Program-made: the position numbers and the translations under genes
Notes under the pieces: model-generated
What the model saw: only the letters and a program-made list of their open reading frames with translations
Databases searched by the model: none
What the model was told of the DNA's origin: nothing
Shown: positions 40,409 to 52,453 of the stretch, one piece after another
How the letters are laid out: each line of letters starts with the position of its first letter
Numbering within the stretch: the first letter of the stretch is position 1
Source: DASQFQ01 sp963802905
Lineage (GTDB): Bacteria; Actinomycetota; Thermoleophilia; Solirubrobacterales; Solirubrobacteraceae
Direction of reading: 5' to 3'
Assembly: GCA_963802905.1 (NCBI GenBank)
Contig: CAWDKH010000020.1
Location: forward strand, 44,921-108,920
DNA: 64,000 nt

Positions 40409-41506
40409 ATGCGTTCCTCCCACCTCCCCTCAGTGCTGTTCGGCGCCCTCGCAGTGGGCGTCGTCGTGGCCGTCCTGGCCGTCACCGGCGCGCTCCCCAC
40501 CAAGGTCGAGCGCACGACGACGACGACGGCGTCCACCCCGCAGCTCACCTCTCCCGACGCGCCGCAGACCGCGCCCACGAGCGTCGCGAACCTCTACTCC
40601 CGGGTCTCCGGGAGCGTCGTCTTCGTCTCCGCCCGCGGCGGCAACGGCCAGCTCCAGTTCAATGGCAGCGGTGGCGGCAAGGCCGCCTCCGGCTCCGGCT
40701 TCGTCATCGACACCGCGGGCCACATCGTCACCAACGACCACGTCGTCGAGGACGCGGACCGCTTCACCGTCCGCTTCGGCGAGAAGGGCCAGCCGATCGA
40801 GGCGAAGCTGATCGGCAAGGACCCCTCGAGCGACCTCGCGGTGCTCTCGATCGACCCCAAGAAGGTCGAAGGCGGCACGCAGCCGCTCAAGCTGGCGTCC
40901 TCGAGCTCGCTCCGCCCCGGTGACGCCGCGATCGCCATCGGCAGCCCGTTCGGCCTCTCCGGCACCGTCACCACCGGCATCGTGTCCGCGCTCGGCCGCG
41001 AGATCGAAGCGCCCAACGGCTTCTCGATCCCCGGCGCCGTCCAGACCGACGCCGCCATCAACCCCGGCAACTCGGGCGGCCCGCTGCTCGACACCGCCGG
41101 CCGCGTGATCGGCGTCAACTCGCAGATCGCCTCCCAGAGCGGCTCGAACTCGGGCGTCGGCTTCGCCGTCCCGAGCGACACCGTCAAGGACGTCGTGCCG
41201 AAGCTGATCAAGGACGGCAAGATCGCCCGCGCCTACCTCGGCCTCTCCTCCGGCGAGCAGCCCGACACCCCCGGCGCCGTCGTCGGCACCGTCAATCCTG
41301 GCGCGCCGGCGTCCAAGGCCGAGATCCGCTCCGGTGACGTCATCACCTCGTTCGACGGCAAGACGATCCGCAACCCGTCGGAGCTGTCGCTGGCCGTGCT
41401 CACTAAGGCTCCCGGCGACAAGGTCACGATCGAGCTCAAGCGCGACGGCGACACCCGCAAGGTGACCGTCGAGCTGGGCAACCGCCCCAACCAGCCGGTG
41501 CAATGA
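40409..41506 (+). CDS. HtrA/DegP-like serine protease with PDZ domain
   Basis: About 365 residues: an N-terminal signal anchor ('VLFGALAVGVVVAVLAVTGAL'), a Thr/Pro-rich linker, a trypsin-like domain and one PDZ domain (about 270-360). The catalytic triad is His in TNDHVV, Asp in SSDLAV and Ser in NPGNSGGPLL. It should degrade or process misfolded envelope proteins outside the membrane. An in-frame GTG at 40397 would add four residues. The following MoxR gene begins 35 bp after its stop. Confidence 0.92.
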   Translation: MRSSHLPSVLFGALAVGVVVAVLAVTGALPTKVERTTTTTASTPQLTSPDAPQTAPTSVANLYSRVSGSVVFVSARGGNGQLQFNGSGGGKAASGSGFVIDTAGHIVTNDHVVEDADRFTVRFGEKGQPIEAKLIGKDPSSDLAVLSIDPKKVEGGTQPLKLASSSSLRPGDAAIAIGSPFGLSGTVTTGIVSALGREIEAPNGFSIPGAVQTDAAINPGNSGGPLLDTAGRVIGVNSQIASQSGSNSGVGFAVPSDTVKDVVPKLIKDGKIARAYLGLSSGEQPDTPGAVVGTVNPGAPASKAEIRSGDVITSFDGKTIRNPSELSLAVLTKAPGDKVTIELKRDGDTRKVTVELGNRPNQPVQ

Positions 41507-41529
41507 CCCAGCCCAGGCCCGAAGCCGCG

Positions 41530-41535
41530 TACTCT
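41530..41535 (+). promoter_or_regulatory. -10 box TACTCT, leaderless spacing
   Basis: TACTCT ends 6 nt before the ATG at 41542. It favours this ATG over the in-frame ATG at 41503, which overlaps the protease stop. Confidence 0.4.
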
Positions 41536-41541
41536 GAAGGC

Positions 41542-42591
<1,050 letters not shown>

Positions 42592-42592
42592 C

Positions 42593-43540
42593 GTGAGCTT
42601 CCGCGAGCCCCTGTTACTGCTCGCGCTGGCCCTCCTCCCCCTGGCCATCGCGGCCTATGTCCTCGCCCAGCGACGGCGCAAGAAGTTCGCGCTGCGCTAC
42701 ACGAACCTCGAGGTCCTTGCCGCGGTCGCCGGGCGATCATGGGGCCGGCACATCCCGGCCGCGTTCGCGCTGCTGGCCCTGACCGCGTTGCTGATCGCGC
42801 TCGGCCGGCCCGAGCGCACGGTCGCCGCGCCGCAGCGCCAGGGCGCAGTGATCATGGTCACGGACACCTCCGGCTCGATGGAGGCGACCGACGTCGCCCC
42901 GACGCGCCTCGCTGCGGCGCAGGGGGCCGCGCGGGCGCTGACCAAGAAGCTGCCGGAGGAGTTCAACCTCGGGCTCGTGACGTTCAACAACGCTGCCGAA
43001 TCGCTCGTGGCCCCAACCACCGACCGCAACCAGATCTACGCCGCGATCCAGGGCCTGAAGGTGCACGGCTCGACCGCGATGGGCGACGGGCTCGAGCTCG
43101 GGCTCCAGAGCGCGCGCACGCCGATCAGCGACAGCAACGGCAAGGCACGGCGGCTGCCGGCCCGGCTCGTGCTGCTCTCCGACGGCAAGAGCGAGCGCGG
43201 CAAGGAGCCGGTCGACATCGCCGACCAGGCCAAGAAGCTCAAGATCCCGATCTACACGATCGCGCTCGGCACACAGTCGGGCACGCTGAACCGCAAGGGC
43301 AAGTCGGTGCCGGTGCCGCCCGACACGGTCACGCTGCGCGACATCGCCGAGACGACCGGCGGGCGCTACTTCGCGGCCCCGAGCGCGGCGAAGCTCGAGT
43401 CGATCTACGAGAACCTCGGCACGCGCTTCTCGACCAAGAAGGTCAAGCAGGAGGTCACGTCGTCGTTCGCCGGCGCCGCACTGGCGCTGCTGCTGGCGGC
43501 CTGCATCCTCGCGCTGCTGCGGATGGGGAGGCTGCCGTGA
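42593..43540 (+). CDS. VWA-domain membrane protein (BatA/BatB-like), copy A
   Basis: A 315-residue protein with two N-terminal membrane helices ('LLLLALALLPLAIAAYVLAQ' and 'AFALLALTALLIALG'). A von Willebrand A domain (about 80-280) has the MIDAS motif VTDTSGSMEATD near 97. A C-terminal membrane helix precedes the end ('ALALLLAACILALL'). The layout is that of BatA-type aerotolerance/Bat proteins, partners of MoxR. It begins SFREP, exactly like copy B at 44496, so the two arose by duplication. GTG start 42593. Confidence 0.9.
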   Translation: MSFREPLLLLALALLPLAIAAYVLAQRRRKKFALRYTNLEVLAAVAGRSWGRHIPAAFALLALTALLIALGRPERTVAAPQRQGAVIMVTDTSGSMEATDVAPTRLAAAQGAARALTKKLPEEFNLGLVTFNNAAESLVAPTTDRNQIYAAIQGLKVHGSTAMGDGLELGLQSARTPISDSNGKARRLPARLVLLSDGKSERGKEPVDIADQAKKLKIPIYTIALGTQSGTLNRKGKSVPVPPDTVTLRDIAETTGGRYFAAPSAAKLESIYENLGTRFSTKKVKQEVTSSFAGAALALLLAACILALLRMGRLP

Positions 43541-44499
43541 GGGGTCCGCGCGGCGGCCGCCCCGTCGCACCCGAGCGCACGTCCGAGCGCCCCGGTCCCG
43601 GGCCGATCCCGCCGACCGTCCTGCGCTCGTTGGATCTCGCCGTGCTACGGCGGGTCGAGAGCCTCGTGCCCGGCGAGCACCTCACGCCGCAGGTCGGCGG
43701 CGGCACCGAGCTCGCCGTGATCCGCCCCTACCGGCCTGGCGACGACGTGCGCCACATTGACTGGAACGTGACCGCGCGGCTGCGCGAGCCGCACGTGCGC
43801 GTGCACGTCGGCGAGCGCGCGATGACCGCGTGGCTGCTGCTCGACGTGTCGGCGTCGATGACGTTCGGCACCGCGGACCGGCGCAAGGCCGACGTGGCCG
43901 AGGGCGTCGCGCTGGCCGTCGGCCACGTGGCGACGCGCCGCGGCAACCGGCTCGGCGTAGTCGCGATCGGCGCCGGCGATCCGCGCATCCTGCGCCCGCG
44001 CCAGGGCCGGCTCGGGCTGCTCGCGCTGTTGCACGAGCTGCGCGCGGAGCCGGAGGCCGACGGCCTGGGCGCAACCTCGCTCGGCTTCGCCGTGACGCGC
44101 ACGGCGGCGCTCGCGCGCAACCGCGGGCTGATCGTCGTGGTCTCCGACTTCCGCGGCGACAAGGACTGGGAGGGCCCGCTGCGCACGCTGCGCGCCCGCC
44201 ACGGCGTGCTCGCGGTCGAGATCCGCGACCCGCGCGAGATGGAGCTCCCGCCGGTCGGCGACCTGTGGATGACCGATCCGGAGACCGGGCGCCAACTGCA
44301 CGTGAACACGAACAAGCGGCGGGTGCGCAAGCGCTTCGCGCAGGCGGCGGCCGAGGAGCGCGAGGAGGTCGCGGCGGCGCTGCGGCGCGCGGGCGCCGAC
44401 CACCTCGTGCTCTCGACCGAGGGCGACTGGCTGCGGACGCTGGCCGGGCACCTGAGGCGGTCCGAGCTGCGCGTCCGGCGTGCGGGGAGGGCGGCGTGA
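43537..44499 (+). CDS. DUF58 domain protein
   Basis: A 320-residue soluble protein. The DUF58 core 'GTELAVIRPYRPGDDVRHIDWNVTARLREPHVRVH' is near residues 57-91. A VWA-like fold follows with the metal site 'LLLDVSASMTFG' near 103 and 'NRGLIVVVSDFRGD' near 200. DUF58 proteins are constant partners of MoxR ATPases. It lies between the two VWA genes and overlaps both by 4 bp (GTGA), so the three are translated as a block. Confidence 0.9.
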   Translation: MRGPRGGRPVAPERTSERPGPGPIPPTVLRSLDLAVLRRVESLVPGEHLTPQVGGGTELAVIRPYRPGDDVRHIDWNVTARLREPHVRVHVGERAMTAWLLLDVSASMTFGTADRRKADVAEGVALAVGHVATRRGNRLGVVAIGAGDPRILRPRQGRLGLLALLHELRAEPEADGLGATSLGFAVTRTAALARNRGLIVVVSDFRGDKDWEGPLRTLRARHGVLAVEIRDPREMELPPVGDLWMTDPETGRQLHVNTNKRRVRKRFAQAAAEEREEVAAALRRAGADHLVLSTEGDWLRTLAGHLRRSELRVRRAGRAA

Positions 44500-45473
44500 G
44501 TTTCCGAGAGCCCTCCGTCCTTATTGGCTTGTTGCTGCTGCCGTTGGCTGCGATGGCCTACGCGGTCATGCAGCGCCGCAAGCGCGCCGACGCGGCCCGC
44601 TTCGGCAACCCGGCGCTGCTGCCCGGGCTCGCCACCGCGCGGCCGGGCTGGCGGCGGCACCTGCCGCCGTTCCTCCTGCTCGTCGCGCTCGGGACGCTGG
44701 TCGTCGCGCTCGCGCGGCCGCAGCGCTCGGTCGCCGCGCCGCAGCGCCAGGCGACCGTGATGATGGTCACCGACGTGTCCGGCTCGATGCGCGCCACCGA
44801 CGTCGAGCCCGATCGTCTCTCGGCCGCCGTCGAGGCCGGCCACGCGCTGGCCGACAAGCTGCCCGACCAGCTCCGGCTCGGGCTCGTCTCGTTCTCCGAC
44901 TACGCCGAGCAGACCGTCGCGCCGACGACCGACCGCGGGCCCGTCGAGGACGCGCTCGACCGGCTGGTCGCCGACGGCGGCACCGCGATGGGCGACGCGC
45001 TGCGCCGCGGCATCGAGTCGGCGCGGACGCCGGTCGCCAACCGCGATGGCAGCGGAACACGCCGGCTCCCCGCGGTGATCGTGCTGCTCTCCGACGGCAA
45101 GAACACGTCCGGCAACACGCGCCCGCTCGACGTCGCGCGGCAAGCCAAGGCGCTCCATATCCCGATCTACGCGATCGCCCTCGGCACGCCGAGCGGCAAG
45201 ATCGAGCTGACCGACCCGTTCTCCGGCACCACCCAGACGATCGCGGTCCCGCCCGACCCGGACACGCTGAAGGAGATCGCGACGATCACCGGCGGGCGCT
45301 TCTTCGAGACCGCCAAGGCGGCGGAGCTCGAGTCGATCTACGCCAACCTCGGCACGCGGCTGTCCTCAAAGCAGGAGAAGCGCGAGGTCACGGTCGCCTT
45401 CGCCGGCGGCGGGCTCGTGCTGCTGCTGCTCGGCGGCGGGCTCAGCCTCGCGTGGTTCGGGCGCGTCCCATAG
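44496..45473 (+). CDS. VWA-domain membrane protein (BatA/BatB-like), copy B
   Basis: A 325-residue paralogue of copy A with the same N-terminal SFREP, two membrane helices and a C-terminal helix. The MIDAS motif is VTDVSGSMRATD near residue 90. 'RPQRSVAAPQRQATVMMVTD' closely mirrors the corresponding part of copy A. The pair probably forms the membrane part of a MoxR/DUF58 complex. The C-terminal coding end overlaps the convergent gene at 45442 by 32 bp. Confidence 0.9.
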   Translation: MSFREPSVLIGLLLLPLAAMAYAVMQRRKRADAARFGNPALLPGLATARPGWRRHLPPFLLLVALGTLVVALARPQRSVAAPQRQATVMMVTDVSGSMRATDVEPDRLSAAVEAGHALADKLPDQLRLGLVSFSDYAEQTVAPTTDRGPVEDALDRLVADGGTAMGDALRRGIESARTPVANRDGSGTRRLPAVIVLLSDGKNTSGNTRPLDVARQAKALHIPIYAIALGTPSGKIELTDPFSGTTQTIAVPPDPDTLKEIATITGGRFFETAKAAELESIYANLGTRLSSKQEKREVTVAFAGGGLVLLLLGGGLSLAWFGRVP

Positions 45474-46086
45474 CGATCAGCTCCTCGCGATCGGTGTCAC
45501 CCGACATGCCGACGGCAAGCACGACGCCGACGCCGCGGGCGTAGAACTTCGCCTCGAGGACGTCCGGCTCGAGCGGGTTGGTCTCGAGCGTCATCAGCGT
45601 CTTGCGGTAGCGGCGGAGCGGGACCTTCACACGCTCGCGCAGTGAGACGATCTTCGCCCGGTCCTCCGCGTGGCCCTTGGAGAACTCCTGTCGGTAACGC
45701 ATGCCGACCTTCGGGCGGGCGGGCATGATGATCCCGGCCTGCGCGCCGTCGACTCCCGCCTCGAACGAGCCCTCCGTCGACACCGGCTTGCCGTTCGCGT
45801 ACTCCGTCGTCGCCTCGCCGAGGTACCAGACCGTGCCCTTCGCGTCCTGGGCGTAGTAGTCGTCGGTGAGCTCGACGGGGACGCCCTTTCGCGTGACCTC
45901 GTCGCGCACGACGCGGGCGACGACACCGTTGGCGATCAGCTTCGTGCGGTTGGTGACCGTGACCTCGACCCGCTGGTCGCCTTCGCGGTAGACCCACTGG
46001 CGGCCGACGGGGAGCGGGAAGTAGGGGTTGTCGACGTTCGGCCCCGCGGTGGCGAGCGCGAGGGCGAGGGCGGTGGTGGCAAGCAT
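45442..46086 (-). CDS. Exported protein of unknown function
   Basis: A 214-residue protein with a short signal peptide (MLATTALALALATAG). The mature part starts 'NVDNPYFPLPVGRQWVYREGDQRVEVTV', followed by 'VVRDEVTRKGVPVELTDDYYAQDAKGTVWYLGE', 'EGSFEAGVDGAQAGIIMPARPKVGMRYRQEF' and a final beta-rich part. The 'NP.FPL..G..W.Y' start and 'DDYYAQD..G.VWY.GE' block define a family of secreted actinobacterial proteins with no assigned function that I know of. It is divergent from the PLP decarboxylase gene with an overlapping promoter. Confidence 0.75.
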   Translation of the reverse strand: MLATTALALALATAGPNVDNPYFPLPVGRQWVYREGDQRVEVTVTNRTKLIANGVVARVVRDEVTRKGVPVELTDDYYAQDAKGTVWYLGEATTEYANGKPVSTEGSFEAGVDGAQAGIIMPARPKVGMRYRQEFSKGHAEDRAKIVSLRERVKVPLRRYRKTLMTLETNPLEPDVLEAKFYARGVGVVLAVGMSGDTDREELIAMGRARTTRG

Positions 46087-46093
46087 GGCGCGA

Positions 46094-46103
46094 GGGATAC
46101 GCT
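46094..46103. promoter_or_regulatory. Overlapping divergent -10 boxes
   Basis: GGGATACGCT holds TACGCT on the plus strand (46098-46103) and TATCCC on the minus strand (46099-46094). The latter ends 7 nt before the ATG at 46086. The two boxes share the central TA, the same design as at 13908-13917. Confidence 0.4.
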
Positions 46104-46120
46104 GCGCTCGTGAGAGCGGC

Positions 46121-47429
<1,309 letters not shown>

Positions 47430-47455
<26 letters not shown>

Positions 47456-48318
47456 TCGCCGCGACGACGGCTTCGGGCTCGTCGGTGAGTTCGCGCCAGG
47501 TGAAGCGCAGGACGGTGTAGCCGAGGGCCTGGAGGTCGCGGTCTTTGCGGCGGTCTCGCTCGAAGGAATGGCGGGTCGAGTGGTAGGCGTAGCCGTCGAT
47601 CTCCATGACGAGCTTGGCGTCCGGCCAGAGGAGGTCGACTTCCCAGTTGCCCACCCGCGCGTTGACCTTCGGCGCGGGAAGTCTCGCCGCGCGAATCAGC
47701 TCGACCGCGAGCCGCTCCGCCTCGGAACGCGTGTGATGCGGCTCGATCCGCTGCGCCTCGTGGAGTGCCGTCCGTCCTCGGTGGTGCGGGTAACGGCTGA
47801 ACTGCTCATTGAGGGAATGGGTGCTCACGCGGTGTTGCACGTGCGCTTCGTTGACGGCTCGCTCGACGTCGCTGAGTGGGTGGGTGGCGGCGAGGTCGAG
47901 GACGGTTCTCGCGGCGGAGGTGACGGGGATGCCGTGGCGGCGGGTGATGTCCTGGGGGTGCAGGGTGGCGCGGTGGGTGCGGATGCCGGGGCGGGTGCGG
48001 GCCTTGCGGTCGGGGATCGTGACGTCGACGGGTCCCTCGCGGGGTGGGCGCAGCTCCCAGAGAACGGCGGCTGGGTAGTGGGAGATCAGCGCGCCGGGGC
48101 CGGCCGCGAGCGCCGCGGCCATCAGCCGCGAGTGCGGGCTCTCGAGCGGCCCGACGAGGTAGACGCCGCGGTGGATCGGCCGCAGCCACCCGGATCTTGA
48201 CGCGGTGAGCGACGGCGTGGCGTCCCATGCCGCACCGTTGGAGTTGCTTGACGCTGATCACCCCGTGCTGGCGGCCCGCGAGCTCGACCGCCGCCCGCTC
48301 CGCGTTCTCAACCGGCAT
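47430..48318 (-). CDS. DUF559 endonuclease-like protein with N-terminal AbiEi-type helix-turn-helix, frameshifted
   Basis: The N-terminal part (from ATG 48318, 'AERAAVELAGRQHGVISVKQLQRCGMGRHAVAHRV') is the winged-helix domain also seen in AbiEi antitoxins. After a frame change near 48195 ('GWLRPIHRGVYLVGPLESPHSRLMAAALAAGPGALISHYPAA') the same protein continues. It ends in a DUF559/Vsr-like nuclease fold with 'VDLLWPDAKLVMEIDGYAYHS', 'RDRRKDRDLQALGYTVLRFTWREL'. D, E-x-D and K residues of the PD-(D/E)XK type are present. One extra base accounts for the break; restored length is about 296 residues. Function unknown, perhaps DNA repair or defence. Confidence 0.75.
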
Positions 48319-48514
48319 TTCGTTCCTCTCGACCCACCCGGGCAAGGGGTGAGGAACGTTCCGCCGCCAGGAGCGGCCAAACGTTCCCCGCCGCCCGAAC
48401 CGCGCACCGAAAGGAACGAAACGCCGCCTCCATCCGAACACCTTCCCTACCCAGCCGCCGTTCGCCGGCGCCCTCCACAAACTCGTCACAGAGCCGCGGC
48501 AAAGCCGCAACGAA
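48319..48514. promoter_or_regulatory. Intergenic region with four GGAACG half-sites
   Basis: This gap upstream of the DUF559 gene contains CGTTCC at 48321-48326, the palindrome GGAACGTTCC at 48353-48362, AACGTTCC at 48380-48387 and GGAACGAA at 48413-48420. The copy nearest the gene overlaps its ribosome-binding region. The remainder up to the HAD stop shows no gene. Confidence 0.4.
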
Positions 48515-49273
48515 TCAGCGCCGTTCTGCGAGCTCCGTGATGACCGCCTCGTAGACGCCGGGGCCGTTCATCCCCTCGGCGACCCGCACGTTCGCCATCC
48601 CGCCCGCCGCGGCATGCACCTCCGGCGTCGCGTTCGCCACGAGCCAGAACGTGCCCACGACCGAGGCCGCGCCCAGGTCCTCCATCGAGTCCCCGACCGC
48701 GATGACCTCCTCCGCCACGAGCCCGCGAGCGCGCATGTGCGCCGCGACCGCACGCGCCTTCGAAGCCTCCCGGGGCACCAGATGAAACGCCCGCCCACCG
48801 CCGTCCGCCCCGTGCATCAAGCCGTTGTCGACCAGCCGCCAGCCCCCGAATCCTTCCTCAATGAGCAGTTCATCCGCCTCCGCCACATCCACATCGCGCC
48901 CGAGGTAGAGCCGCGACGATTCGCGCCCCAGGTTCCACGGGTCGTACATCTCCAGCTGACCCGGATACCGCGACATCAGCAGCGCATGAGCGCCCGCGTC
49001 ATCCAACTCGTCCACCAGCGACATCACCTCGCCGTCCAGGACCATCCCGCAGCCCGCCTCGTAGATGTACGAGCGCAGGCCGAGGAGCACCGCGTTGTGC
49101 AGCAGCGTCGAATGCCGCCGTCCCGAGTACGGGACGACCTCGACGTCCGCCCGCGCGCACGCCTCCAACGCCCGGGCGCCGAGCATCGTGAACGCGCCGT
49201 CGGCGTCGTGGAACAGCGACGCGCCGCGGCCCAGCAGGGTCCCGTCCATGTCCACGTAGGCGGCGCGCAGCAC
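48515..49273 (-). CDS. HAD-superfamily phosphatase (Cof/MPGP-like)
   Basis: A 252-residue HAD protein: motif I VDMDGTLLGRG near residue 8, a Ser/Thr motif II in 'VEVVPYSGRRHSTL' near 46, a cap domain, the Lys of motif III in 'VPREASKARAVAAHMRARGL' near 190, and motif IV 'EEVIAVGDSMEDLGAAS' near 210. The C-terminal layout matches Cof-type and mannosyl-3-phosphoglycerate phosphatases, so a sugar phosphate is a likely substrate. GTG 49273 is the start; it is divergent from the helicase gene. Confidence 0.85.
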   Translation of the reverse strand: MLRAAYVDMDGTLLGRGASLFHDADGAFTMLGARALEACARADVEVVPYSGRRHSTLLHNAVLLGLRSYIYEAGCGMVLDGEVMSLVDELDDAGAHALLMSRYPGQLEMYDPWNLGRESSRLYLGRDVDVAEADELLIEEGFGGWRLVDNGLMHGADGGGRAFHLVPREASKARAVAAHMRARGLVAEEVIAVGDSMEDLGAASVVGTFWLVANATPEVHAAAGGMANVRVAEGMNGPGVYEAVITELAERR

Positions 49274-49278
49274 ACGTC

Positions 49279-49284
49279 TAGTCT
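49279..49284 (+). promoter_or_regulatory. -10 box TAGTCT upstream of the helicase gene
   Basis: TAGTCT ends 8 nt before the ATG at 49293, with no ribosome-binding site between, and fits the window's leaderless pattern. Confidence 0.4.
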
Positions 49285-49292
49285 CACATCCC

Positions 49293-51580
49293 ATGGCGGT
49301 GATCCGGGACATCGAGCCGTGGGACGAGCTACTGCAGGCCGGCCGCGACGACGAGCGGCTCGTGACGCAGAGCAGCGTCCACCCGCGGCCCGGCCAACAA
49401 GCCCCGATCCCGGACGAGCTGCACCCGAAGGTGACCGAGGCCCTCAAGAACAAGGGCATCGACAGCCTGTGGTCACACCAGGCCGAGGCGATCCACGCCG
49501 CGTGGGCCGGCCCGACGATCGTGACCACCGGCACCGCCTCCGGCAAGTCGCTGTGCTTCCAGCTCCCCACGCTCGACGTGCTCTGCCGCGACTCCCGCGC
49601 CCGCGCGCTCTACCTCTACCCGACGAAGGCGCTCGCCCAGGACCAGGCGCGCGCGCTCAACGCGTTCGACGTCAAGAACGCCCGGCTCGCGATCTACGAC
49701 GGCGACACGCCGCGCGAGCAGCGCTCGGCGATCCGCCGCAACAGCAACGTCGTCCTCACCAACCCCGACATGCTGCACCTCGGCATCCTCCCCAACCACC
49801 CCGCGTGGGCGAACTTCCTCTCCAACCTCGCGATGGTCGTCGTCGACGAGGCGCACGTCTACCGCGGCGTCTTCGGCTCCCACGTCGGCAACGTCCTGCG
49901 CAGGCTGCGCCGCATCGCCGCCGCCTACGGCACCGCCCCGCGGTTCGTGATGACGAGCGCCACGATCGGCAACCCGGGCGAGCTCGCCGAGCGCCTCTCC
50001 GGCCTCGACGACTTCACGGTCATCGAGCGCGACGGCTCGCCGGTCACCAAGCGCACGATCGCGATGTGGAACCCGCCGATCACCGACGAGAAGCTCGGCA
50101 CGCGCCGCTCGGTGCTGTCCGAGGCCGCCGACCTGCTGGCCGAGCTCGTCACCCAGGGCGCGCGCACGATCGTGTTCATGAAGTCGCGCAAGGCCGTCGA
50201 GCTGATGGCGAAGTTCACCCAGCTCGCGCTCGAGGACCTCGGCCACGCCGACCTCGCGAAGCTGATCGCGCCCTACCGCGCCGGCTACACGCCCCAGCAG
50301 CGGCGCGAGCTCGAGCGCAAGCTCGTCGAGGGCGAGCTGCTCGGCGTCGTCTCCACCGACGCGCTCGAGCTCGGCATCGACATCGGCTCGCTCGACGCCG
50401 CGATCTGCGTCACGTTCCCGGGCACGGTCGCAGCGCTCCGCCAGCAGTGGGGCCGCGCCGGCCGCCGCGGCCGCGGGCTCGCCGTCTACGTCGCCGGCGA
50501 CGACGCGCTCGACCAGTTCTTCTGCCGCCACCCTGACGAGTTCCTCGACCGCCCGGTCGAGAACGCGATCCTCGACCACGAGAACGAGCAGATCCACGCG
50601 CAGCACGTGCTGTGCGCCGCGCACGAGGGCCCGCTCGAGCCCGCCGACGAGGAGTACCTCGGCGCGTCCTGGAAGGCGACCGCCGAACGGCTCGTCAGCA
50701 CCGGCGCGACTGCGCGAGCGCCCCGGCGGCCTCTACGTGCCGCGCCGGCCCGAGGAGTACCCGGCCGCCAACGTCTCCCTCCGCTCGGCCAGCCGCGACG
50801 GCTGCGTGATCGTCGACACCGCCTCGGGCGAGCTGATCGGCACCGTCGACGTCCCGCGCGCGATGAACACGACCCACCAGGGCGCCGTCTACCTCCACGG
50901 CGGCCGCCAGTTCGAGGTCGCCGAGCTCGACCTCGAGCAGCGGCGCGTGCTCGTCCACCCGTTCCAGGGCAACTGGTACACGCAGCCCAAGAAGGAGACC
51001 GACACCTACATCGAGGCGCTGCTCGACCGCAAAGAGTTCATGGGCGTCACGCTCAGCTTCGGCACCGTCACCGTCACCGAGCAGGTGCTCGCCTACCAGC
51101 GCAAGCGCATGGCCGACCACGAGGCGCTCGACCTCATCGGCCTCGACCTGCCGGCCGACCTCGTTCACCACGCAGGCGCTGTGGTACGAGCTCGGGCCGG
51201 AGCTGCTGCGCGACGACTTCCCGCTGCACGCGCTGCTCGGCGCGCTGCACGCCGCCGAGCACTCGCAGATCGCGGTGCTGCCGCTGCTCGCCATGTGCGA
51301 CCGCTGGGACATCGGCGGGCTCTCGACCAACCTGCACCCGCAGACCGGCGGCCCGACGATCTTCATCTACGACGGCCACCCCGGCGGCATCGGCATCACG
51401 CGCCGCGGCTTCCTCGCCTTCGACGCGCTCGTCGACGACGCCCACCGGCTGATCTCCGAGTGCCCGTGCGAGAGCGGCTGCCCGTCGTGCGTGCAGTCCC
51501 CGAAGTGCGGCAACCTCAACGAGCCGCTCTCCAAGCACGGCGCCGCCGAGGTCATGGGCCGTATGCTCGCCGCCGCGTGA
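49293..51580 (+). CDS. DEAD/DEAH-box helicase with DUF1998 domain (MrfA/YprA-like), two frameshifts
   Basis: A superfamily 2 helicase. Q-motif-like 'LWSHQAEAIHAAW' is near residue 58, motif I TTGTASGKSLCF near 78, Ia 'YLYPTKALAQDQARAL', II VVVDEAHVYRGVFG near 185, III 'VMTSATIGNPGELAERL', and VI 'RQQWGRAGRRGRGLAVYV' near 390. The C-terminal DUF1998 zinc domain has the Cys cluster CPCESGCPSC and CGN. MrfA-type helicases act in DNA crosslink repair. The frame changes near 50705 (one extra base) and again near 51165. The conserved regions before, between and after remain readable. Restored length is about 763 residues. Sequencing indels are likely. Confidence 0.88.
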
Positions 51581-52401
51581 CGGACGACTTCCCAGCGGTC
51601 GCGGGCGTCGAGCACCGCTTCGTCGAGGCGGGCGGGCTGCGCATGCACGTCGCCGAGGCGGGCGCCGGCGAGCCGCTGCTGCTGCTCCACGGCTGGCCGC
51701 AGCACTGGTACCAGTGGCGTGGCGTCATCCAGCGGCTGGGCGACATCCGGCGCGTGATCGTGCCCGACCTGCGCGGCTTCGGCTGGACCGACGCGCCGCC
51801 CGGGCCGGTCGAGCCCGACGTCTTCGTCAACGACGTCATCGCCCTGCTCGACGCGCTCGGGATCGAGCAGACCGACCTCGCCGGCCACGACTGGGGCGGC
51901 TTCACCAGCCTCCTGCTCGCCGCCCGCCACCCCGAGCGCTTCCGCAAGGTCATCGCCCTCTCCACCCCGCACCCGTGGATCGAGATCACGCCGCGACTCG
52001 CGCTCGAGACCTGGCGCGCCTGGTACGCACTGCCGCTCGCCGCGGGCGTGATGGAGCGCACGCCGCGGCTCGCGGCGTGGTTCATCCGACGAGAAGGTGT
52101 GCCGGCGGAGGACGTGGCGACCTACGTCGAGCGGGCAAGTGGATCCGCCACGACGCGCCTCTACCGCTCCTATCTGTCCACCCTCGCCAGCGCAGTTCGC
52201 GGAGCAGCGCCAGAGCCGCGCACGCCACGAGACGTTCTGCTCATGATCGGCGAGAACGACATGCCCGTGACACCCCGCCTGGCCGAGGGTCTCGACCGCG
52301 GCGGCGACCACCTGCGCTTCGAATTGCTGCCCGGTGCAGGGCACTTCGTATGCGACACGCACGCCCACGTCGTGGCCGAGCGCGTGCGCTCTTTCCTCTG
52401 A
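51577..52401 (+). CDS. Alpha/beta hydrolase (epoxide hydrolase/haloalkane dehalogenase type)
   Basis: A 274-residue hydrolase: the oxyanion motif HGWPQHWYQWRGV near residue 37, 'VIVPDLRGFGWTDAPPG' near 62, the nucleophile elbow AGHDWGGFTSLLL with Asp instead of Ser near 107, and the catalytic His in 'PGAGHFVCDTHAHVV' near 258. An Asp nucleophile and HGWP point to an epoxide hydrolase or a fluoroacetate/haloalkane dehalogenase. The cap-domain Tyr pair that would settle this is not clear. GTG 51577 overlaps the helicase stop (GTGA). Confidence 0.85.
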   Translation: MTDDFPAVAGVEHRFVEAGGLRMHVAEAGAGEPLLLLHGWPQHWYQWRGVIQRLGDIRRVIVPDLRGFGWTDAPPGPVEPDVFVNDVIALLDALGIEQTDLAGHDWGGFTSLLLAARHPERFRKVIALSTPHPWIEITPRLALETWRAWYALPLAAGVMERTPRLAAWFIRREGVPAEDVATYVERASGSATTRLYRSYLSTLASAVRGAAPEPRTPRDVLLMIGENDMPVTPRLAEGLDRGGDHLRFELLPGAGHFVCDTHAHVVAERVRSFL

Positions 52402-52453
52402 ACGGGCGGTTGCACGGGTTGAGCCGGAGGCCTGGGACCCCGAAGGTCTCTGC

